A stretch of DNA of 64,000 nt from the NCBI RefSeq assembly GCF_002160015.1, contig NZ_NFJT01000002.1:62001-126000 (forward strand). The letters run 5' to 3'. The stretch is from Anaerofilum sp. An201. Its GTDB lineage: Bacteria; Bacillota; Clostridia; Oscillospirales; Ruminococcaceae. Positions 1 through 7,500 of the stretch are shown here, one piece after another; within the stretch, counting starts at the first letter, position 1, and each line of letters begins with the position of its first letter. Both the position numbers and the translations under genes were made by a program. The notes under the pieces were generated by a model. It was not told where the DNA came from. It ran no database searches and worked only from the letters and a program-made list of their open reading frames with translations.

Positions 1-676
1 GGTCCTTGTCTGATTCGAACACAGCGACAACCGTCTCGTTCTGCCCAACCATAACGCTTAGCTCTGAATTCTCAAAAGAAACAGATTTGACGCCGACACC
101 ACCGTTCCCGGAAAAGAGCATCCATGCGCCAATAATAACAGCCCAGACAATAGCTGTTACGAGTGCAGCAATCCCTGCCACACGGGGCCACGAGGCTTTT
201 CCCGGCAGTTCGTTCTCCAGGTCATCCCCATAAGTGCCTGCTCCGGTCAGCTCGTCATCATCATCGCCACCCTGCCAAAGATTTTGTGCGAAATTTTCCT
301 CGCCATCCCTATTCTCGGCAGATTCGTCCTCATCTTCTTCACCGAACGGAAACCGGTCCCATTCGCAGTCTTTTTCTTCGGATTGCACCATATTTTCCTG
401 TCTGGACTCAGGGTCCGTCTCATCGACAGCCTGTTCTTCAACTGGTTCTACGGAAGCATCTTTGCTGGAAGCCTCAGCTTTTGCCTCAGATTCCTGGCTT
501 TTTACACTCTGCTCAACAGGCTCAATATCCCGCTCAAGGGTACTGGAACTATTTTCAGCCAGTCCTTGTTCCGGTTCCGATGGCTTGGCTGCCGCCTGGG
601 CGTGTTTCTTCTGTGCCGCCGCTCGTGCGGCTGCCTGTTGCCTACGGCGCTTTTTCTTGCGATTGCCTTTGCTCAC
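1..676 (-). CDS. Single-pass membrane protein with acidic spacer and Big2-like domain (3' end outside window)
   Basis: The frame is open from a GTG at 676 to the left edge (225 codons seen). An AAAGGGG ribosome site lies 9 nt before the GTG. The N-terminus is very basic (SKGNRKKKRRRQQ), followed by about 130 residues rich in Glu, Asp, Ser and Gln. One hydrophobic segment spans about residues 167-187. The part after it (VKSVSFENSELSVMVGQNE) resembles the first strands of a bacterial Ig-like group 2 domain. The likely topology is cytoplasmic acidic tail, one membrane span, extracellular Ig-like domain. It has its own promoter and follows the terminator of the next operon. The function is unknown; the Big2 call rests on a short stretch and the protein is truncated here. 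Confidence 0.7.
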   Translation of the reverse strand, partial: MSKGNRKKKRRRQQAAARAAAQKKHAQAAAKPSEPEQGLAENSSSTLERDIEPVEQSVKSQESEAKAEASSKDASVEPVEEQAVDETDPESRQENMVQSEEKDCEWDRFPFGEEDEDESAENRDGEENFAQNLWQGGDDDDELTGAGTYGDDLENELPGKASWPRVAGIAALVTAIVWAVIIGAWMLFSGNGGVGVKSVSFENSELSVMVGQNETVVAVFESDKD

Positions 677-737
677 TGAAATTATCCCCTTTCGGCTTTA
701 TCTGAAACCATTCTATTTCCGCTGGATTCATGGCCCC

Positions 738-765
738 ATTGTACGCATATTTCGGGGAAAAACAA
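738..765 (-). promoter_or_regulatory. Promoter with CCCCGAAAT box (element regulon copy 1)
   Basis: On the minus strand, TTGTTT (765-760) and TACAAT (743-738) are 16 bp apart. The spacer contains CCCCGAAAT (757-749) exactly 5 bp upstream of the -10. The box is half of TTTC-CCC-GAAA. It drives the membrane protein starting at 676. The same box-to-(-10) arrangement recurs at five other promoters in this element. Confidence 0.65.
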
Positions 766-768
766 GAA

Positions 769-792
769 AGCCGCCTCCCGAAGGAGACGGCT
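769..792 (-). terminator. Intrinsic terminator with UUCG loop
   Basis: A ten-base-pair stem, AGCCGTCTCC/GGAGGCGGCT with one G-U pair, closes a TTCG tetraloop and is followed by TTCTTGTTTTT on the minus strand. It ends the operon whose last gene stops at 800. The T-tract overlaps the -35 region of the next promoter. Confidence 0.8.
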
Positions 793-799
793 AATTGTA

Positions 800-1111
800 T
801 TATGCGTAGGAAATGAGCACTCCGCCCGGCAAATAGCCCAGAGGGCCCGCGCTCTTGAAATACTCTTCATCGCTGACCCAATCGAGGATGCACATGTCAC
901 CGCCGGTTCTCTTGCGGTACAAATCTTCCACGATTTCCTTGGCAGCCTGCTTGCCCGCCTCGGTTGCGGCCAGTTCGCTCGGCATACGTACACGGGTCAG
1001 AGCGAGTGCTTTGTAGCCGCTCGCCATCGTCAGGATTTCTCCCTTCAGCCACGCGAGCTCGTAACGGTCATCGGGCGGCAGCTGGGATACGAATTCAGCT
1101 TTCAAGTCCAT
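800..1111 (-). CDS. Hypothetical protein, 103 aa
   Basis: I do not recognise the family. I chose the ATG at 1111 because AAAGGAG precedes it with good spacing; a longer frame to 1279 would overlap the upstream gene. The protein is soluble and mixed-charge with a probable helix-rich middle (AATEAGKQAAKEIVEDLY) and a hydrophobic Gly/Pro C-terminus. It starts one base after the lipoprotein gene's stop codon, so the two are co-transcribed and probably translationally coupled. It is the last gene before the terminator at 769-792. Accessory-element cargo of unknown role. Confidence 0.65.
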   Translation of the reverse strand: MDLKAEFVSQLPPDDRYELAWLKGEILTMASGYKALALTRVRMPSELAATEAGKQAAKEIVEDLYRKRTGGDMCILDWVSDEEYFKSAGPLGYLPGGVLISYA

Positions 1112-1112
1112 A

Positions 1113-1526
1113 TCAATTCTCCTTTGTCTCGATATCATCTGCGCTAAACAGAACATTACCTTCCAAATCCACCTGCCCCTGTTCCCAGAGGTATGCATAC
1201 GCTTCCTCGGCCGTAGTCCAGGAATATACTCCATTACGGGTAACCATTTCTCCTGTTTCCTGGCCGGAATCGTCCACATAGGGCTGAGTCACATCCACAC
1301 GGATGCCAGTATCGTCCGACAGAACCTCTGCATGGATATCCTGTCCGTTCGCCTCGAAAAACTCGTTGAAGATATCGAAGTACACCTCGACGGTCTCCAG
1401 CATTTCCGTCTTATTCAGGCCGGATTTCCGAACTTCCTCGGGTATCCCGGAATCGTTCCCGGAACACCCGCAGAGAGCGGCCAGTAACATCAGGCCGGCG
1501 GCCGCAAGAGCCAATTTCCGTTTCAC
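1113..1526 (-). CDS. Putative small lipoprotein, 137 aa
   Basis: An N-terminal Lys/Arg patch and hydrophobic stretch end in a Leu-Cys-Gly-Cys lipobox (cysteine near residue 21), so export and lipid anchoring are expected. The GTG at 1526 is preferred because GAGGAG lies 5 nt upstream; the in-frame GTG at 1541 would overlap the upstream gene's stop. The mature part is acidic and has no recognised domain. It sits between a multi-span membrane protein and a small hypothetical, tightly spaced. It could be a surface lipoprotein of an integrative element, but no function can be assigned. Confidence 0.7.
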   Translation of the reverse strand: MKRKLALAAAGLMLLAALCGCSGNDSGIPEEVRKSGLNKTEMLETVEVYFDIFNEFFEANGQDIHAEVLSDDTGIRVDVTQPYVDDSGQETGEMVTRNGVYSWTTAEEAYAYLWEQGQVDLEGNVLFSADDIETKEN

Positions 1527-1537
1527 ACGAACACTCC

Positions 1538-2149
1538 TCACTTTTTGTCTTGCGCGGTGACAATCTGCCCCGCCTCAGAAATGTACGAAATGACCATTCT
1601 TCGGCCAAACCCAGCGGTCAGGCCGCAGAGGGCGAACGCCGAGAAGATAATCAGAGCCTCCGCGATGCTCCCCGTCGGGAAAACGGTTGCCAAAAGGAAG
1701 CCGCAGAGCATCATGGAGATTTCATAGGCAGGCCCCACGGAATTCAGGAAATCTCCGATTATACCGCAGGAGAGGAGCTCTGCCAGCGCCTGCGCCGTAC
1801 GGAACTTCGCCGTATCCTTCTCGTTCTGCTCAAGACAATCCGCCGGACTTTCAAAAATCTGTCCGACAAGATAATGCCCATTCGGCAGAGACATCCGAAA
1901 CAGTTTCACCAGTGGCCCAAATAGAAACTGGGACATAGCATAACATGTTATAATCAGAGACACCCCCTCCGTTAGCACGAACAAAACTTCCCCAAGGCGT
2001 TTCTGCGTCATATCAGAGAGCGTCATAGCGCTGGTCACGGCTGCCCATGTGATTGACGTAGCCACGAGGTAAAAGAACGGCCACGCGCCGCACAGAATCA
2101 TTGCTTTTTTGAGCTTGGGCTCGTTGATTGTGATTGTTTTTGCCCTCAT
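1538..2149 (-). CDS. Multi-span membrane protein, 203 aa
   Basis: The start at ATG 2149 follows AGAGGGAAAG. A longer frame to 2236 would run into the end of the helicase gene. At least four hydrophobic segments are visible (near residues 15-40, 50-80, 120-155 and 160-185), separated by short charged loops. No family is recognised. It is 22 nt downstream of the RecG-like gene and 11 nt upstream of the lipoprotein start, making one operon. Membrane proteins of this size are common in integrative elements, but nothing here identifies a conjugation component. Confidence 0.65.
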   Translation of the reverse strand: MRAKTITINEPKLKKAMILCGAWPFFYLVATSITWAAVTSAMTLSDMTQKRLGEVLFVLTEGVSLIITCYAMSQFLFGPLVKLFRMSLPNGHYLVGQIFESPADCLEQNEKDTAKFRTAQALAELLSCGIIGDFLNSVGPAYEISMMLCGFLLATVFPTGSIAEALIIFSAFALCGLTAGFGRRMVISYISEAGQIVTAQDKK

Positions 2150-2171
2150 CGTCTTTCCCTCTTTGCAAAAA

Positions 2172-4226
2172 TTATATGTCAGCGCTGTCCACCAGCATCT
2201 GCTGATACGTAGCGCCCTGAATTTTATCCGAGCCAATCAGGACTTTGGCCTGTTCGACACACTTCGCATACATATCCGGATGCTGAAGCATCAGCGTAAC
2301 GCACTGGTCGAATCCGTGCTGTTCAATACCCACGAGGTTGCCAGTACCGCGAAGCGCCATATCTTCCTGTGCAATTTCAAAGCCATCGTTGGTTGCCACC
2401 ATTGTCCGCAAACGCGGGTTATTCCTATCCTTGGAGAGCAGAACGCAGAAGCTCTGTGCGTCTCCGCGTCCCACACGGCCTCGCAGCTGATGAAGCTGAG
2501 CCAGGCCGAATCGTTCGGCATTCTTAATGACCATAACAGTTGCATTCGGAACGTTTACCCCAACCTCAACAATCGTGGTCGAGATGAGGATTTGAGCCTT
2601 TCCGGCGGCAAACTCCTCAATCCGCTTCTGTATTGTGTTTTTTTCCAGGTCTCCGGTGACTTTGGCGATATGGACTTCGGGATACTGTGCAAACCAGTCC
2701 TTCATCTTTTTGGCCGTCTGATTTGCGGATTCCACTTCGGCAAGCGCATCGCTGTCCGAATCCTCAATCAGAGGGCAGACAACATAACATTGATGTCCAG
2801 CCTGAATCTGACGATACATCGCCTCGTACACCTTTTCTTCGTTCCCGAAGACAACGGTTTGGACCGGCTTACGACCAGCAGGCATTGTGTGAATATTGAT
2901 GACCTTTGTGTCTCCGCCATAAAAAGCGTTTGCCAGTGTACGCGGAATAGGTGTTGCCGTCATGCTGATGGAATGCACGCCGGTTCCAGTCTTTTCCCGG
3001 AATGCGGTTCGTTGCTTCACGCCAAAGCGATGCTCCTCATCAATCACGGCCAATGCGAGATTCTTAAAGACGACCGACTCAGAAATGACAGCGTGTGTGC
3101 CGACGATGACCTGTGCCTCGCCGTTTTCGATTTGCTTCAATACGTTTCGGCGTTCGGCAGCCTTCATCCCGCTGGCGAGATAGACGGTTTTGATGTTGCT
3201 TCCCTGCAAATCCTCCGAGAACTTGCGGTAGTGCTGTTCTGCCAGCACAGTGGTGGGCGCCATGATAACCGACTGATATCCATTCTCTGCGGCGGCGACA
3301 CATGCTGCAACTGCAACGACCGTTTTGCCGCAGCCGACGTCGCCCTGAACGAGTGCGTCAAGCCGCTTTCCGCTCTTCAGGCCAGCGAGGATAGTTTCGA
3401 CAGCTTGTCTCTGGTCTTTTGTCATGGAGAACGGAAGGCTCTCCATAAACTGTACCGTCTTTTGGAAAGATTGCATCCGGTACGGAGTTGTATCGGAAAG
3501 CCCTTTGGCCCGCCAGACCATTTTCAAGGCAAATGGGAACAGCTTGTCTGCAATGTTGCGCTGCGTCGCTTTTTCCAGGTCTGTATCAGACATGGGCGCA
3601 TGCAGCATTCGAAAATACTCTTTGATTTCGGGGATTTCCAGAGCCGAACGGATATCAGCATCCAAAGAATCCTCAAAATCAGGGTCAGCAATCAGCATCG
3701 ACGCTGCCAGTTTGACCGTATCTCGGAAATATTCGACGCTCATCCCGGGAATCTTCCGATACACTGGAATGATTCGGCCAAAATCCGATTTGTGACAGCT
3801 GTAAAAAACAGGTGCGGCCATAGAGAAATTGTTGAATGTGGGACTATACGAGATTTTTCCGCAGAAGATATAAGGAACGTACAGGTATAGTGTCCGTTCG
3901 ATGTACGGCTGGTGGAACCAGGTAACGTTCAAGAGTGTACCAGAACCATCATCCACGATTGCGGTTACGTACTTTGGCCCGCTTCGGAACCCTTGGATTT
4001 TGCCCACGATAGCCACAGGGCCGTCGGTATCACCTTGAATTTCCGACATTCTGGTGATTTTTCTGAAATCATAATATTTTTTCGGCTGGGTAGAAGCCAA
4101 CTGTTCTACTGTTTCAATTCCTGCCTTCAGAAGTTGCTTGCGCTTGAGGTCAGGGATATGCGTAAAATCAGTAATATGCACTTCTTGGCCTCCTTTACGC
4201 GCTTTTGCAAAACCTTTTTGTTTCAT
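2172..4226 (-). CDS. RecG-like ATP-dependent DNA helicase (element-encoded paralogue)
   Basis: A 684-residue superfamily 2 helicase with the RecG layout: N-terminal OB/wedge region, Walker A GDVGCGKT (about residue 296), DEEH box (about 395), TATPIPRT, GRVGRG, then the RecG C-terminal signature (FGLAQLHQLRG, AQEDMALRGTG). RecG remodels stalled forks and branched DNA. The ATG at 4226 follows AGGGG; an in-frame ATG at 4268 lies inside the promoter and was rejected. The gene is lower in GC than the host backbone and is embedded in an integrase-bearing element, so it is probably a second RecG rather than the housekeeping copy. Family assignment is firm; the paralogue status is inferred. Confidence 0.92.
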   Translation of the reverse strand: MKQKGFAKARKGGQEVHITDFTHIPDLKRKQLLKAGIETVEQLASTQPKKYYDFRKITRMSEIQGDTDGPVAIVGKIQGFRSGPKYVTAIVDDGSGTLLNVTWFHQPYIERTLYLYVPYIFCGKISYSPTFNNFSMAAPVFYSCHKSDFGRIIPVYRKIPGMSVEYFRDTVKLAASMLIADPDFEDSLDADIRSALEIPEIKEYFRMLHAPMSDTDLEKATQRNIADKLFPFALKMVWRAKGLSDTTPYRMQSFQKTVQFMESLPFSMTKDQRQAVETILAGLKSGKRLDALVQGDVGCGKTVVAVAACVAAAENGYQSVIMAPTTVLAEQHYRKFSEDLQGSNIKTVYLASGMKAAERRNVLKQIENGEAQVIVGTHAVISESVVFKNLALAVIDEEHRFGVKQRTAFREKTGTGVHSISMTATPIPRTLANAFYGGDTKVINIHTMPAGRKPVQTVVFGNEEKVYEAMYRQIQAGHQCYVVCPLIEDSDSDALAEVESANQTAKKMKDWFAQYPEVHIAKVTGDLEKNTIQKRIEEFAAGKAQILISTTIVEVGVNVPNATVMVIKNAERFGLAQLHQLRGRVGRGDAQSFCVLLSKDRNNPRLRTMVATNDGFEIAQEDMALRGTGNLVGIEQHGFDQCVTLMLQHPDMYAKCVEQAKVLIGSDKIQGATYQQMLVDSADI

Positions 4227-4239
4227 CTTTATACCCCTA

Positions 4240-4268
4240 ATTATATCACATTTTTGCCTATATTGCAA
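4240..4268 (-). promoter_or_regulatory. Sigma-70-type promoter for the RecG-like operon
   Basis: TTGCAA (4268-4263) and TATAAT (4245-4240) are separated by 17 bp, and the TATAAT is 13 bp from the ATG at 4226. This promoter lacks the CCCCGAAAA box seen at other promoters of the element, so this operon may be controlled differently. Confidence 0.7.
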
Positions 4269-4294
4269 TTTTCCAGATTATTCCAAAAGAAAAA

Positions 4295-4317
4295 GCCGCC
4301 CTCGGGATGAGGGCGGC
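4295..4317 (-). terminator. Intrinsic terminator
   Basis: GCCGCCCTC/GAGGGCGGC form a 9-bp stem with a 5-nt loop, followed by TTTTTCTTTT on the minus strand. It ends the primase operon downstream of the gene stopping at 4329. Confidence 0.88.
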
Positions 4318-4328
4318 AATGCGAAAAC

Positions 4329-4622
4329 TTAGAGGATGCAATCGGCAGGAATGCCGTACAGCAAGGCGCCTCCGTCGTCCTCGAGTTCAATCTCGTTCGC
4401 AAGTACCCGGCGGGAGTATCCGCCGGCATCGTCCTGAACGAACGAGCTGACAGCATCTTCCAGTTCCGCCGCATTCATCACGACTCCGGTATTCTCGCAA
4501 TCGTCCTGCGCGAGGACGATTTTAAGGATTCCGTCTTCGGAATAGACATGCAGTTCGGTGCTTTCGTTCATGGCGTGATAGCTGAGAGCGTCGGCCAGAG
4601 TGCGAATGAAACTTTTCAACAT
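4329..4622 (-). CDS. Hypothetical acidic protein, 97 aa
   Basis: The ATG at 4622 has GGAGG 8 nt upstream. The protein is strongly acidic with regularly spaced Glu/Asp (ELHVYSEDGILKIVLAQDDCEN) and predicted alternating strands and helices. No family is recognised. It is the last gene of the annealing protein-primase operon, 25 nt after the primase stop, and is followed by the terminator at 4295-4317. A role as a small accessory of replication is possible but rests only on position. Confidence 0.65.
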   Translation of the reverse strand: MLKSFIRTLADALSYHAMNESTELHVYSEDGILKIVLAQDDCENTGVVMNAAELEDAVSSFVQDDAGGYSRRVLANEIELEDDGGALLYGIPADCIL

Positions 4623-4647
4623 GAGAATTACCTCCATTGTTTTGCTT

Positions 4648-5832
4648 TCATTTTTTCGGAATAGGCGGAAGAGGAATATTCTCCTGCTCCGCGCGTTTCT
4701 TTTTGAGGGCGAGGAGATAGTCGTCCACACCCTTTTGCTCAGTGCCCCAATCCCAATGGACCATTTCGAATCCATAAGAGCGGGCGATGGCATGAAGTTT
4801 ACTGATTGCTCGGGCGACCTGCGGATTTGTCTCGCGGTCGGAATCGAATGCGTCAATCAGGTGTTTGATATTCTGCGTTTTCAGGAATTCGAGAAGTTCC
4901 CGCCACGAATCGTAGCAAAGTACGCCGGGGATGGCGATAAACCAGCCGTCACTCAGTACAGACGCGGCGGCGGCTTTCAAACCGCCCTCGGTCACATACA
5001 CAGCGTCTTTGCGTTCCATCCCGGGAACCCCATAGAATGGGACATTTTTTGCGGCAGCGCCATGCGTTTTTGAAGAAGAGGAGAACCAACGATAGCGGGA
5101 CATCTTTGCCTGCTTCACTTCATCCTCATCCATTTCCGGCGTGATTTTCACGTCATAGCGGACCTGAAGGCCGACAATGAGGCCGGTCTCATTCCGATAC
5201 GGGATGAAATATCCACTTCCTGCGCAGTTGATTTCCGGCTTGCCGTATCTGGTATAAAAACCTGGTACACCTTCGATTTTGCACCCCTGTGCCTGCAAGC
5301 TCTGGCCGATAACATTCAGCCCGGACTGCGGCAGAGAGCGGAACCCCATTTTCTTAATATCCTCATCATCAAAGCCACGCGCCAGCAAATCGGCACGATG
5401 TTCTTTTGACAAGGTAAGGTTATTGAGGAACGCCCGATAGGTCTTATCGAGTTCTTCATCCGGCAGACGGGGAACGGTTTCTTTCGGTTTCGGCTTTGTG
5501 TCCATCCGCATCTTAGCGAGCCCGGGGTTTCCCTGCATGGCATCCATGATACAGCGGTATGCATCGCTGTTTGACATGGAACCGAAGAACACCTTGTACA
5601 GACCCAAGATGCCGCCGTTTTTCTCAGCGGACATCCCTTTTGCCGGACAGCACGCACATTCACGGAAACAGTTCCATGTTTCCTTATTGAGGTTTACCTC
5701 AAATTCCTTTCCGGTATGGGGGCATTTTATCAATACCTCGCCTTTACCGTTGGGCTTGTCTCGACCTTTTTCAAACGCAGGATGGCACAAATCGTATAAG
5801 ACGAAATTCATTGAGAACGGAAATTGCGACAT
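4648..5832 (-). CDS. DnaG/DUF3854-like primase with zinc finger and TOPRIM-like domain
   Basis: A 394-residue protein. The N-terminus has a CHC2-like cysteine cluster (CPHTGKEF..., then ECACCPAKG), expected to bind zinc and DNA. The C-terminal half matches the DUF3854/TOPRIM-like fold: VYVTEGGLKAAA carries the acidic glutamate, and HLIDAFDSDRETN the acidic metal-binding residues, ending in KGVDDYLL. Such proteins prime replication of phages, plasmids and integrative elements. It lies downstream of the possible annealing protein, with a GC-rich stem-loop between them, and upstream of a small acidic protein. The family is fairly clear; whether it has helicase partners cannot be told from this window. 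Confidence 0.82.
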   Translation of the reverse strand: MSQFPFSMNFVLYDLCHPAFEKGRDKPNGKGEVLIKCPHTGKEFEVNLNKETWNCFRECACCPAKGMSAEKNGGILGLYKVFFGSMSNSDAYRCIMDAMQGNPGLAKMRMDTKPKPKETVPRLPDEELDKTYRAFLNNLTLSKEHRADLLARGFDDEDIKKMGFRSLPQSGLNVIGQSLQAQGCKIEGVPGFYTRYGKPEINCAGSGYFIPYRNETGLIVGLQVRYDVKITPEMDEDEVKQAKMSRYRWFSSSSKTHGAAAKNVPFYGVPGMERKDAVYVTEGGLKAAAASVLSDGWFIAIPGVLCYDSWRELLEFLKTQNIKHLIDAFDSDRETNPQVARAISKLHAIARSYGFEMVHWDWGTEQKGVDDYLLALKKKRAEQENIPLPPIPKK

Positions 5833-5852
5833 CCCGTTTACCTCCTATGTAC

Positions 5853-5883
5853 AGGCGGCAGAGGCTGTTCCCCCCTGCCGCCT
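5853..5883 (-). other. Intercistronic stem-loop before primase gene
   Basis: A nine-base inverted repeat (AGGCGGCAG/CTGCCGCCT) with a 13-nt loop lies between the gene ending at 5910 and the primase start at 5832. No T-run follows on the minus strand, so it is more likely an mRNA-processing or stability element, or a weak attenuator, than a full terminator. Confidence 0.55.
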
Positions 5884-5909
5884 GATTTGATTTTGATTAG
5901 CTCAGTGGC

Positions 5910-7076
5910 TTAACAGCGCAGCTCTTCGCAAACCATCTGCAAAGCAGTCGCGAAGATTTCGTTTGCCATACCGGGCCGCTCGTTGATTTTGTTCAGATGC
6001 CAACGCAGGAACTTGGGCCCGCGCTTCTTGTTTTCTGCGACTTCACGAATCGTCTGACCGGCGGTAGCCCCGTACGGGAAGTGACAGGTATACGCCTCTT
6101 CCACGGTCGTGGGCATCTTGTCGTTCAAATACGCATCGGGATTGTGCTCCTGGACGGGATTTGCTTCCGCATTGTCAGCCGCAACGGGTGCGGTGGATTC
6201 AGCGGGAGCGGCCTCCTGGGGCGCTTCCTGAGCCTGAGTCTGAGCCGATGCATCAGAGGCAGCGGCCGGTTCATTGGCGGGCTTTTCCGGCTCAGCGGCC
6301 ACTTCGGCAGCAGGAGCTTCGGTTACGTTCTCGAGTGCAGGCCGCATCGAAAGCTGTTCGGCCTCACCGTCGGACAGGTCTGCACTGTTCTCAGGCTCCT
6401 CCTTATGCTCCTGTTCGGAAACAGCAGGGGATTCCTGGGTAGGCGCGGGAGCTTCCGCAACGGGGGGCTTTGCGATTGCCGGCGCGGGCGCGACAGGCGC
6501 TTCAGGTTCGGGCACAGGCTCAGCCTCGGCCGGTTCGTCCGCTACGGGCTTCTTTGCAGCAGCCTTCTTCTTGCGGCCCTTCTCAGGCTCGGCAGGCACA
6601 GCGGGAGCCGCCGGTGCCGGGATTGCCGGACGAGGGATACTCACGCCTTCTTCCTCAGCGGAAACAGCCTCCCCTTCCGCCTCAAGGTTGATGGGCATAT
6701 CAAAGCCCAGGTCGCTCAGTGCGCGCTTTTTGGCGGCAATAACCGCATTGGATACGTAATCGCGGCCAGTCGGGTCATCGCTGTACCATTTGGTGGCGAT
6801 ACCGGTAGCACACGGCTCAGTATCTTCAGGACCACGGTAAACAAAGGCGGTCGCGGTCGCTTTCATGGCATCCATCGCTACGATGGTGTGAGTGATACGG
6901 CCTTTGGGGAACACGGTGCGGAACCAAGCAGCGGCGACTCTCCAGCGCATCGCACGGAAGGTCTCGGGCTGACCATTGGCGCCGATTCCGGTGAACTCCG
7001 TAAGTGCCTCATTCGGGTCAAAACCGTCTACGCGATACTGGGGAAGCAGCTTTTCGAGAGGGTTACGATTTTCCAT
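5910..7076 (-). CDS. Possible single-strand annealing/recombination protein with P/A/E-rich linker
   Basis: 388 residues in three parts. Residues 1-135 form a compact domain (RVAAAWFRTVFPKG..., then VSNAVIAAKKRALSDLGFDMP) whose ending resembles Rad52/RecT-like annealing proteins, which often carry AxKRALsdlGf motifs. Residues 140-310 are low-complexity Pro/Ala/Glu. The last 70 (HFPYGATAGQTIREVAENKKRGPKFLRWHL) resemble the exonuclease-X-like C-terminal fold. Start ATG 7076 has AAAAGGAG. It heads the primase operon and is preceded by a boxed promoter and a 60-nt hairpin leader. The annealing role is inferred from motif likeness and neighbours and is unproven. Confidence 0.6.
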   Translation of the reverse strand: MENRNPLEKLLPQYRVDGFDPNEALTEFTGIGANGQPETFRAMRWRVAAAWFRTVFPKGRITHTIVAMDAMKATATAFVYRGPEDTEPCATGIATKWYSDDPTGRDYVSNAVIAAKKRALSDLGFDMPINLEAEGEAVSAEEEGVSIPRPAIPAPAAPAVPAEPEKGRKKKAAAKKPVADEPAEAEPVPEPEAPVAPAPAIAKPPVAEAPAPTQESPAVSEQEHKEEPENSADLSDGEAEQLSMRPALENVTEAPAAEVAAEPEKPANEPAAASDASAQTQAQEAPQEAAPAESTAPVAADNAEANPVQEHNPDAYLNDKMPTTVEEAYTCHFPYGATAGQTIREVAENKKRGPKFLRWHLNKINERPGMANEIFATALQMVCEELRC

Positions 7077-7115
7077 TTTTCAGGTCTCCTTTTCTGACAT
7101 GAATTTTTATGTACA

Positions 7116-7175
7116 CAAAGAAAAATGCAGATACCGCATCACTTTCGTGGCACAGCATCTGCATTTAATTCTTTG
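7116..7175 (-). ncRNA. 60-nt 5'-leader hairpin RNA, copy A
   Basis: Minus-strand RNA folds as CAAAGAA/TTCTTTG outer stem (7175-7169 with 7122-7116) and a 10-bp inner stem, ATGCAGATGC/GTATCTGCAT (one G-U), around a 20-nt loop containing TGCCACGAAA. It starts within a few nucleotides of the predicted transcript start of the promoter at 7185 and ends 39 nt before ATG 7076. The inner stem is followed by TTTTTCTTTG, so it may also act as a terminator or attenuator. A near-identical copy lies at 9732-9791 with a compensatory A-T to G-C change in the stem. Confidence 0.75.
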
Positions 7176-7184
7176 ATGTTTCTT

Positions 7185-7204
7185 ATTGTACCGACTTTTC
7201 GGGG
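7185..7204 (-). promoter_or_regulatory. Promoter with CCCCGAAAA box (element regulon copy 2)
   Basis: TACAAT (7190-7185) with CCCCGAAAA (7204-7196) 5 bp upstream, minus strand. No good -35 hexamer is seen. It fires into leader hairpin A and the operon starting at 7076. Confidence 0.7.
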
Positions 7205-7221
7205 CGGGTGTTAGAACATTT

Positions 7222-7335
7222 CAAAAAAAAAGAAAGGCCCTCTCGGAAAAATGAAAAAACGAGAGGGCCAAAGGGAGCGTCGGCGCGCAGTCAAAAGCAT
7301 CGCTCAGCGGAAAGGTAATTCGGAAACTTTCCGCG
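7222..7335 (-). ncRNA. Putative small RNA from boxed promoter, ~114 nt
   Basis: A CCCCGAAAA-box promoter (-10 at 7347-7342) predicts a start near 7335. Transcription would end at the terminator at 7236-7269 and its T-run (about 7235-7222). The 5' end can form GCGGAAAG/CTTTCCGC (7334-7327 with 7314-7307). No reading frame with a ribosome site lies inside. The whole unit stands alone between two similar units. Expression is inferred from promoter and terminator geometry. Confidence 0.6.
7236..7269 (-). terminator. Intrinsic terminator of the ~114-nt small RNA
   Basis: A ten-base-pair perfect stem (GGCCCTCTCG/CGAGAGGGCC) is followed on the minus strand by TTTCTTTTTTTTTG, a strong intrinsic terminator. 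Confidence 0.88.
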
Positions 7336-7341
7336 ATTTTT

Positions 7342-7361
7342 ATTATATGAACTTTTCGGGG
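7342..7361 (-). promoter_or_regulatory. Promoter with CCCCGAAAA box (element regulon copy 3)
   Basis: TATAAT (7347-7342) with CCCCGAAAA (7361-7353) 5 bp upstream on the minus strand, in a TTTCCCCCGAAAA context. It reads into a non-coding, terminator-bounded unit. Confidence 0.7.
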
Positions 7362-7388
7362 GAAACGTTAGCTATTCATTCTCCCCCC

Positions 7389-7494
7389 AAAAAAGCCCTC
7401 CCGCAAAAACGACGGGAGGGAGAAAGGAGATAAGTGTAGGACAACCAACCATACACGTCAAACAGCGAGGGAAAAATCTATCAAACTCTTCGCT
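7389..7494 (-). ncRNA. Putative small RNA from boxed promoter, ~105 nt
   Basis: The predicted start is near 7494, downstream of TACAAT at 7506-7501. The predicted end is at the T-run 7394-7389 after the terminator stem 7396-7420. The 5' end can pair CAGCGA (7495-7490) with TCGCTG (7468-7463). One 26-codon frame starting at an internal ATG has no ribosome site, so the unit is judged non-coding. Confidence 0.6.
7396..7420 (-). terminator. Intrinsic terminator of the ~105-nt small RNA
   Basis: CCCTCCCG/CGGGAGGG with a 9-nt loop, followed by CTTTTTTG on the minus strand. Confidence 0.87.
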
Positions 7495-7500
7495 GCTTTC

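Noticed and set aside
2109-3890. 593-codon plus-strand frame opposite the RecG-like gene
   Set aside because: The minus strand has all RecG helicase motifs; the plus frame is an antisense shadow.
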